A stretch of DNA of 5,168 nt from Actinomycetes bacterium (GTDB lineage Bacteria; Actinomycetota; Coriobacteriia; Coriobacteriales; Eggerthellaceae): the NCBI GenBank assembly GCA_023403475.1, contig JAEYEL010000140.1, forward strand, positions 1 through 5,168. The letters are read 5' to 3'. Of this stretch, positions 1 to 5,008 are shown piece after piece. The notes under the pieces were generated by a model, which ran no database searches, was not told the origin of the DNA, and was given only the letters and a program-made list of their open reading frames with translations. The translations under genes and the position numbers were made by a program. Positions within the stretch are counted from its first letter, which is position 1, and each line of letters begins with the position of its first letter.

Positions 1-1440
1 GCGTGCGGCAACCTGCTTCTTGCGCGAAAGGACGCCGGGCATCCACGTACCGCCTTCCCCCGTGCAGTTGATGCCGAACACGCGGTTCACGATGCGCCTG
101 TTTCCCTCGCAGAAAAACTGGCTGCCCTCAGCTATGATGTCGGTAATCATGAACAGCACGAACTCGTAGCCGTGCGCTTAGCGCAAAGAGCGCATATTCT
201 CACGTATTTCCGCTTCGCGCGCAAGCACCGATTACAAATCGACGGTTTCATGCTGTGCTATAAGCACGGTGGCCTCGCCAAACTGAAATTCCTTCGCGTC
301 GGCACCGACAAGCTTCTCAACAGGCAGGTTGTCTTCCCCACCGCGATACTTAAACACTTTGAGACCGAATTCGGCAGGCGTGGTGCCCACAATCGAGGCA
401 AGGTAGCTCGCCTGCTCGCGGTCGATATCGGTGGTGGTGGGCGACTTCAGAATGACCGTGTCGGTCATGACCGCCGAAAGCAGAACGGCCGCAAGCCCCT
501 TCGGAATCGCCACGCCGTGCTTGCGGAATTCCATAGTCACGATGGTAGCCGTAGAACCCACTGGCAGATTGAGGAAGGTGATGGGGTTTGCCGTCGTGAC
601 GTCGGCGATGCGATGGTGGTCCAGTATCTCCACCACCTCGGCCTCCTCTATGCCCACGGCCGCTTGGCGCGTTTCGTTGTGATCTACGAGGATGACCTTG
701 CGCTTCGGACGCTTCGCCACGTCGCTGCGCGTCACGATGCCGATGCAGAAGCCGTCATCGTCAAGCACCACCGCCTCGCGCAAGGCGCTTGCCATGAGAT
801 CTTCTATGGCATCGCCTAAAAGCCCTTCCTTGTCGAGCACCAGCACGTCGCACTCGGTGATGTCGGCGACCTTCTGGCCAAGCGACTCTATAAGATCAGC
901 GGCGACTGCCATGCTGTTCGCCCCGCCCTCGTCCATCATGTCGGTTGCTGAAATATAGCGCTCGGCGATCATGCGCGTGGTGATGAGGCCTCGGTACGTG
1001 CCGTCGTCGTTCGTGACCACAAGCGAGCGCACATTGCACTGACGCAACATGCGCCCTGCCTCGAGCAACGTGGCATCGTGCTCTATGGAAATGGGGTTCG
1101 GCGTCATAACGTCGGCCACACGGGAATGCACGTGCCCTATGATCATGGGCGCGGGGACGCCGTTTTCCTCCAACACACGGACGCTTTCCGGCGGCAGGGG
1201 ACCCAAACGCGCGGGAACGTAAACTTGGGCAGGCGGCACCTCAGGGGCAGGCGGCACCTCAGGGGCAAGCGGCGCCTCAGGGGCAAGCGACGCCCCGGCA
1301 GTTTTTCCCTCCGCCGCTTCTGCCGCCGCTCGCGCTCGGCGTGCTTCCAGCTCGTTTTTCAAATACGCATACCCCACGGCAGCGCATATCGAGTCGTTGT
1401 CGGGATTGCGATGCCCTACCACGATAACAGGTGAAGTCAT
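1..1440 (-). pseudogene. ppaC: CBS-domain family II (Mn-dependent) inorganic pyrophosphatase, frame interrupted by two TAA codons, left end off window
   Basis: Family II cytosolic pyrophosphatases hydrolyse PPi to two phosphates. The first 402 codons (232-1440) hold the split DHH domain: GHRNPDND with metal ligands H10, D14 and D16, then VDHNE (D253), LDHHR (H275/H276) and MTD (D327). A CBS pair (about residues 104-162 and 186-243) sits between the DHH halves, with no room for a DRTGG domain; family CBS pairs bind adenine nucleotides and regulate activity. DHHA2 starts near residue 345. TAA at 232-234 (codon 403) ends the ORF, and a second TAA lies at 178-180 (codon 421). The same frame nevertheless reads on as normal DHHA2 (VLAREAEIRENM, AHGYEFVLFMITDI, then SRKKQ at codons 472-476) to position 1, with no frameshift. 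SRKKQ supplies substrate-binding Arg/Lys in the family, so a 402-residue product should be inactive. The start ATG at 1440 has GAGGAG 11 nt upstream. The family call is firm; pseudogene versus assembly error versus readthrough is unresolved. Confidence 0.9.
1227..1298 (-). repeat. Four 18-bp tandem units coding a Pro/Ala-rich linker in PpaC
   Basis: There are four consecutive 18-bp units on the plus strand: 1227-1244 and 1245-1262 are identical (gggcaggcggcacctcag), 1263-1280 differs at two bases, and 1281-1298 is more diverged. Read on the minus strand in the ppaC frame they give the hexapeptide series LAPEAP/LAPEVP/PAPEVP at about residues 49-71. This sits between the first DHH segment and the CBS pair. 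The unit length is a multiple of three, so copy-number change would lengthen or shorten the linker without breaking the frame. Confidence 0.9.
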
Positions 1441-1483
1441 TGTCGTTCAAGCTCCTCTAACGCCGAATTTTTCCAAACAGTGT

Positions 1484-1512
1484 ATCATACGCATCGACAG
1501 ACGAACGGTCAA
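1484..1512 (-). promoter_or_regulatory. Sigma70-type promoter of ppaC
   Basis: On the minus strand TTGACC (1507-1512) and TATGAT (1484-1489) are separated by exactly 17 bp, each one base from consensus. Transcription would start near 1477, giving a leader of roughly 37 nt that contains GAGGAG (1452-1457) before the ppaC ATG at 1440. The -35 box abuts the Shine-Dalgarno region of the divergent sdaA, so the two genes share a very compact control region. No equally good promoter is visible for sdaA. Confidence 0.7.
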
Positions 1513-1527
1513 AGGAAGCGAGGCATC

Positions 1528-3165
1528 GTGAAAACACTCGGACTGCGCGATATCATAGGGCCTGTTATGGTAGGGCCTTCCAGCTCGCACACGGCAGGAG
1601 CGCTGGCCATCGCCCGCATGGCGCGGAAACTGTGCGGATCGAAACCGGTGCGCGCAACGTTTACGCTGTACGGATCGTTCGCGCATACGGGAAGCGGGCA
1701 CGGCACCGACAAAGCGCTCGTCGCCGGTCTTCTGGGGCTTTCCGCAGACGACCTTTCCATTCGCCGCTCGTTCGAGCTGGCGCGCGAGGCGGGCTTGGAG
1801 TTCGAGTTCGCGCGCGGGCGAACGGAACCGGGCAAGATGAACGCCCAAGCGAGCGGCGCAGAGCACCCCAACACGGTGGACATCTCCATTACGGAGGATT
1901 GCGGCGATGTGCTTTCCGTGCGCGGCGTGAGCGTTGGCGGCGGGGCGGCCGCGATAACGCGCATCGACGGCATAGACGTCAACATTACCGGCGAGCACAC
2001 CAGCGTCGTGGTGCGTCAGCACGACGAGCGCGGCGTTTTGGCGCATATTGCCACGTGCCTTGCGGAATGCGGCGTGAACATTGCCACCACCCGCATGTTC
2101 CGCACGCGCAAAGGGCAGTCGGCCTACACCGTCATGGAAACCGACGATGCCGTGCCCGCATCCGTGCGCTCCGCCATAGAGGCGCACCCCGCCGTGCGCG
2201 ACGTGCGCGTTGTGCCCGCCGTTCATGCAGGCGGAAAGGAACCCCTTGGCGGTTCAGCCAGCATCGATGCCGACGAGCGTTTCGCACGCTGTGACTTCGC
2301 GTCGGGCGCCGAGCTTCTGGCCCGCTGCGCCGAGCACGCATGCTCCATAGCCGAAGCCTTCCGCATACGCGAAGAGGCGCTGTGCGCACTTGACGGGGTG
2401 CAGGCGGGCATCGATGCGTATCTGGCGCATGTTTTGGAAGTCATGCGGGCCTCGGCAACAAAGCCCCTTGCGCTGCCCGCACCTTCCATGGGCGGCCTTA
2501 TAGGCGGCGAGGCGCAAGCGCTTACCCGCTCGTGCGAAGGCATCGCGCCCCTGCTCGATCCGCTTTCGGCCACGGCCTGCACCTACGCGCTCGCCGTTCT
2601 GGAAACGAACGCCTCCATGGGTCGCATCGTGGCGGCGCCCACCGCAGGCTCGGCGGGCGTGGTGCCCGCCGTGCTGCTGGCATTAGGCGTACACCGGAAC
2701 TTTTCCGACGAGCAATTGCGCGAAGGGCTGCTCACTGCCGCCGCCGTAGGATACCTCATCGCGCGCAACGCAAGCGTTTCCGGCGCGGAAGGCGGCTGCC
2801 AAGCAGAGATCGGATCTGCCGCCGCCATGGCCGCCGCTGCGGCGGCCGAGCTGGCGGGAGCATCGCCTGCTTGCGCGCTTAATGCGGCATCGAACGCGCT
2901 TATGTGCCTCATGGGACTTGTGTGCGACCCTATAGGTGGCCTTGTGGAGGTGCCTTGTCAGAAGCGCAACGCCACCGCCGCCGAAACGGCGCTTGTCTGC
3001 GCCCAGATAGCGCTTTCGGGCACGGAAAACCTCGTGGGGTTCGACGAAACCGTGGCCGCCATGGCAAGCGTCGGTCGCGCACTCCCCTTCGAGCTGCGCG
3101 AAAGCGCCCTAGGCGGCATAGCCGCAACCCCCTCGGCTTGCGCATGGTGTGCACAGTGCGGCTAG
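1528..3165 (+). CDS. sdaA: L-serine ammonia-lyase (serine dehydratase), iron-sulfur type, single-chain beta-ACT-alpha
   Basis: This enzyme deaminates L-serine to pyruvate and ammonia in the cytosol, using an oxygen-sensitive [4Fe-4S] cluster. The protein is 545 aa and joins both halves found as separate SdaAB/SdaAA subunits in many Firmicutes. The beta domain has GPVMVGPSSSHTAG (residues 11-24) and GSFAHTGSGHGTD (49-61). An ACT domain follows at about 155-230. The alpha domain runs from about 257 to the end, with PSMGGLIGGEA (near 319), AAPTAGSAGVVPA (369 on), GGCQAEIGSA and CDPIGGLVEVPCQKRN. C424, C466 and C477 are spaced 42 and 11 apart, the spacing I recall for the Legionella cluster ligands. 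The tail is Cys-rich (ACAWCAQCG); in this family a C-terminal Cys can act as fourth ligand. I chose GTG at 1528 because AAAGGAAGCGAGG (1511-1523) precedes it; the frame is open from GTG 1480, but those 16 extra residues precede the conserved N-terminus. TAG at 3163. Confidence 0.93.
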   Translation: MKTLGLRDIIGPVMVGPSSSHTAGALAIARMARKLCGSKPVRATFTLYGSFAHTGSGHGTDKALVAGLLGLSADDLSIRRSFELAREAGLEFEFARGRTEPGKMNAQASGAEHPNTVDISITEDCGDVLSVRGVSVGGGAAAITRIDGIDVNITGEHTSVVVRQHDERGVLAHIATCLAECGVNIATTRMFRTRKGQSAYTVMETDDAVPASVRSAIEAHPAVRDVRVVPAVHAGGKEPLGGSASIDADERFARCDFASGAELLARCAEHACSIAEAFRIREEALCALDGVQAGIDAYLAHVLEVMRASATKPLALPAPSMGGLIGGEAQALTRSCEGIAPLLDPLSATACTYALAVLETNASMGRIVAAPTAGSAGVVPAVLLALGVHRNFSDEQLREGLLTAAAVGYLIARNASVSGAEGGCQAEIGSAAAMAAAAAAELAGASPACALNAASNALMCLMGLVCDPIGGLVEVPCQKRNATAAETALVCAQIALSGTENLVGFDETVAAMASVGRALPFELRESALGGIAATPSACAWCAQCG

Positions 3166-3180
3166 GAAGACGCCGCTCCC

Positions 3181-3486
3181 CTATGCAGCCTCGGCCGCCG
3201 CTTCGCCCGCCTCGAAGGCGGCATCGAGCTTGCGGTTGCGGAAATACACCGCCCAGTTCACGGCAAGACAGGCCACGTTCAGAAAATAGACGATGAGCAC
3301 CCAGTTGATGTTGCCCGAGACGAACTTGGCAGCGATTCCGGCCGCATACCCTGCGCAGATGAGAGCCAGAAACTGCCAGCTCGTTCCTGCTGCCGTGCGA
3401 GCCTTGTAGCTCTTCCATGCGTTCATCGGCCACGATAGGCCGAAGCACACAAGCATTGCCGCTTCCAGAATATTCGCCAACGCCAT
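3181..3486 (-). CDS. Small three-helix membrane protein, SemiSWEET/PQ-loop-like
   Basis: This is a 101-aa protein from ATG 3486. Three hydrophobic segments are visible: about residues 7-22 (EAAMLVCFGLSWP), 36-54 (SWQFLALICAGYAAGIAAKF) and 60-80 (NWVLIVYFLNVACLAVNWAVYF). A short charged, Ala/Glu-rich tail follows. The pattern 'SWP...WKSYKARTAAGTSWQF' resembles the loop after helix 1 in PQ-loop/MtN3-type proteins, where one triple-helix bundle makes a SemiSWEET that transports small solutes as a homodimer. The substrate cannot be read from sequence, and transport itself is inference. A GTG at 3507 extends the frame by seven residues but has a poor ribosome site; ATG 3486 has GAAGG and AGGA just upstream and fits the candidate promoter. 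The gene is convergent with sdaA, with stops 15 bp apart and no clear terminator hairpin between them. Confidence 0.75.
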   Translation of the reverse strand: MALANILEAAMLVCFGLSWPMNAWKSYKARTAAGTSWQFLALICAGYAAGIAAKFVSGNINWVLIVYFLNVACLAVNWAVYFRNRKLDAAFEAGEAAAEAA

Positions 3487-3510
3487 TTTTCCTGTGCCTT
3501 CTTCCACCTT

Positions 3511-3539
3511 GTAATAGGCACCGAGGCAGCATCATGCAA
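3511..3539 (-). promoter_or_regulatory. Candidate promoter of the small membrane protein gene
   Basis: On the minus strand TTGCAT (3534-3539) and TATTAC (3511-3516) are 17 bp apart. Matches to consensus are moderate (3/6 and 4/6). A start about 7 nt downstream of the -10 box would leave a leader of under 20 nt before ATG 3486 and would place GTG 3507 at or before the transcript start. That favours the shorter reading of the gene. Confidence 0.35.
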
Positions 3540-3790
3540 ACACAGCGCCTTGTTCGCGCCATGCCACCCCGCGCCTTCCGAATCCCAACCACCGGAATCC
3601 GAACTTCCAGTTTTCCAACGCGGTAGTATGCTCCCTCAAATCAAAAATGCAGTAACTTCCCCCAATTTTTCACCAAGCTATCACGAAAGAGAAACGGCAG
3701 TCGATTTGTAAACAACAGACAACGGAACAAAAAGAGCGAGAGCGGCCTATAGAGAATGCGAGCAAAAGAGTGCCAAAAACGCGCTTTCGA

Positions 3791-3802
3791 CCCCCCCCCC
3801 CC
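3791..3802. repeat. C12 homopolymer tract
   Basis: Twelve consecutive C follow 'ttcga'. Such tracts slip during replication and are also prone to sequencing error. No intact gene spans it in the present state, so I do not call a phase-variable gene. Confidence 0.95.
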
Positions 3803-3839
3803 GATGAGCCGCCTGAGGGGAATTCTTGATTTCCTCGCC

Positions 3840-3864
3840 GCATTGCGGGCACTGCTCGCAATGC
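3840..3864. repeat. 8-bp inverted repeat with a 9-nt spacer
   Basis: gcattgcg (3840-3847) and cgcaatgc (3857-3864) are perfect complements around a 9-nt spacer. No T-run follows on either strand, so it is not a typical terminator. It lies inside the Cys-rich piece, where repeated TGC codons may produce the symmetry by chance. Confidence 0.5.
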
Positions 3865-3898
3865 TTGGCGCAGCGCCCCGAAAAGCACGACACATTGA

Positions 3899-4399
3899 GA
3901 AGCGGATGCGAACGGCGAACTCGAACCCTACTACGAGAAGGGGTTCCTGTTCAAGGGAGATACTTTGGACGATCTGGCGAAAACACTCGGGATGCCCACC
4001 GACGCCCTTGAGGAAACCATCGATACGTGGAACGGATACCTCAAGCAAGACAATCCCGTTGATCTAGAGTTTCGCAGGGACCTTGTTTCCATAAACCCCG
4101 TCATCGAGGCATTCACTGACGGCAAAGTAAAGGCCAGTGCTCTTACCGTAGAGGAGGGACCCTTCTTCGCCTTGGTGTGTAGAAGCGATTTTCTGACTAC
4201 CGTAAGCGGCTTGATCATCAACGAGAACTGTCAGGTCATCGATACTAAGGGTGGTGTTATCGAGGGCTTGTACGCCGGTGGGAACACTTCTGGCGGCATG
4301 TATTCCTCTACTTATCCAAGGCACCTGCCATCCGTTTCGGTGGGACGTGCGGCAACTTTCGGTTATGTTGCGGCTCGTCATGCCATGAAAGGAGAGTAG
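3899..4399 (+). pseudogene. C-terminal remnant of an FAD-dependent fumarate-reductase-like flavoprotein
   Basis: The frame reads EADANGELEPYYEKGFLFKG, then DTLDDLAKTLGMPTDALEET. This is the typical late part of the FAD_binding_2 (flavocytochrome c / fumarate reductase-like) flavoproteins common in Eggerthellaceae. It ends with the FAD-domain return: SGLIINENCQVIDTKGG, then IEGLYAGGNTSGGMY, YPRHLPSVSVGRAATFGYVAARHAM. About 166 codons remain, whereas the family usually runs to about 500-600 residues. The N-terminal GxGxxG nucleotide-binding region, any Tat or lipoprotein signal and most of the active-site domain are missing. TGA at 3896-3898 closes the frame upstream. A TTG at 3965 with AAGGGAG (3953-3959) in front could let automated callers report a 144-aa gene; that start lies inside the conserved domain. 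The stop is 2 nt before the cytochrome ATG, so the two were probably cotranscribed. The original substrate cannot be told from this piece. Confidence 0.8.
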
Positions 4400-4401
4400 C
4401 A

Positions 4402-4827
4402 ATGAGGTTCAATAGGCACATTGTCTTCATAATTGTAACAGCCCTCGTTCTGGCCTTTTGTTTGAGCATCGCCGCCTGTTCCCCTAGCGGCGAAAATCAA
4501 AAACAAGGCACGGCAAGAAATCAATCCGTCACCGCGTCGGCCCTTGACCTAGACGAAGCCATTGCCAATGCCAAGCCTGACGATCCGTATGTGGCTGATG
4601 AAGTTTGTCTGAGCTGCCATGGCGGAAGCTATGATGCGCTTGAGCAGCGTACCGCACATTATGGCGACTCCAACCCCCATGGTGGCACCCACGGATGGGG
4701 TGGTGTCTCATGCAACGAATGCCACATTGATGGCTCCTCCAAGCCGATGTCTGAAAACAATCAGTGCTTGGTATGTCATGATTGGCCTCGCGATGACGAG
4801 AGTTTGATTGAGCACATGGACCTCTAA
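4402..4827 (+). CDS. Small multiheme c-type cytochrome lipoprotein
   Basis: This is a 141-aa exported electron carrier. The N-terminus is a lipoprotein signal: RFNRH, a hydrophobic core, then lipobox IAAC with C26 as the lipidated residue. A Ser/Gln/Ala-rich linker runs to about residue 60. Three CXXCH haem sites follow: CLSCH (69-73), CNECH (104-108) and CLVCH (122-126). H86, H93, H97 and H138 are candidate distal ligands. The motifs 'SCHGGSYDAL', 'YGDSNPH' and 'CHDWP' fit the cytochrome c3-like small cytochromes that Eggerthellaceae pair with FAD reductases. AAAGGAG (4388-4394) sits 7 nt before the ATG, inside the end of the flavoprotein remnant. Its likely role is to pass electrons from the membrane quinol pool to an extracytoplasmic flavoprotein reductase. 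Here that partner is truncated, so it either serves another reductase or is an orphan. The length looks complete. Confidence 0.88.
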   Translation: MRFNRHIVFIIVTALVLAFCLSIAACSPSGENQKQGTARNQSVTASALDLDEAIANAKPDDPYVADEVCLSCHGGSYDALEQRTAHYGDSNPHGGTHGWGGVSCNECHIDGSSKPMSENNQCLVCHDWPRDDESLIEHMDL

Positions 4828-4901
4828 GGCATTTTCAGCGCGTCACCCGCCCGACTAAGAAGTCTCAAGAACGCTTCGAACAGCCTGCCGGCTTACAGCC
4901 G

Positions 4902-4923
4902 ACCTGTCATCAACCTGTTATCA
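4902..4923 (+). repeat. 11-bp tandem repeat, two copies
   Basis: acctgtcatca (4902-4912) is followed directly by acctgttatca (4913-4923), with one mismatch. It lies between the left crossing arm and the composite hairpin. It could be a pair of binding sites, but nothing in the sequence identifies a partner. Confidence 0.75.
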
Positions 4924-4941
4924 AAATCAGCAGAAAACAAT

Positions 4942-5008
4942 GCAAACGACGGAAGCAACGTGTCGCATCTGTATACGGGGTATACAGATGCCCTCGCTTC
5001 CGGTTTGC
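4942..5008. repeat. Composite hairpin with a perfect 12-bp inner stem
   Basis: The inner stem is gcatctgtatac (4965-4976) with gtatacagatgc (4980-4991) and a 3-nt loop. A middle stem is cggaagc (4950-4956) with gcttccg (4996-5002), separated from it by 8 and 4 unpaired bases. An outer stem is gcaaac (4942-4947) with gtttgc (5003-5008), separated by a 2-nt bulge on one side only. In all 25 bp pair within 67 nt. No T-run follows on either strand, so a simple rho-independent terminator is unlikely. Confidence 0.9.

Larger units (their letters stand above)
3508..3898. other. Stretch without an intact gene between the small membrane protein and the flavoprotein remnant
   Basis: No frame here has convincing family identity together with a proper start. 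Positions 3640-3790 are A-rich and look like former promoter/intergenic DNA (for example tcaaaaatgcagtaacttcc at 3640-3659). A run of 12 C follows at 3791-3802. Then comes a GC-rich piece (3803-3898) with coding-like Cys codons on the minus strand. The flavoprotein homology starts abruptly at about 3899-3902, so at least one deletion or rearrangement junction probably lies at the right edge of this stretch. Confidence 0.6.

Noticed and set aside
172..819. 215-codon plus-strand open frame over ppaC
   Set aside because: Shadow of the minus-strand pyrophosphatase; no domain identity, and the opposite frame has full family motifs.
1480..1527. Upstream GTG start for sdaA adding 16 residues
   Set aside because: The added residues are basic and unlike the family N-terminus. 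The GTG at 1528 has a better ribosome site and gives the expected start just before GPVMVGPSSSHTAG.
1447..2226. Long minus-strand open frame (259 codons) over the start of sdaA
   Set aside because: Shadow frame in GC-rich DNA; the plus strand encodes clear serine dehydratase motifs over the same bases.
3641..4048. 135-codon minus-strand open frame across the C12 tract and the flavoprotein junction
   Set aside because: Low-complexity, no recognisable domain, and antisense to the flavoprotein remnant over part of its length.
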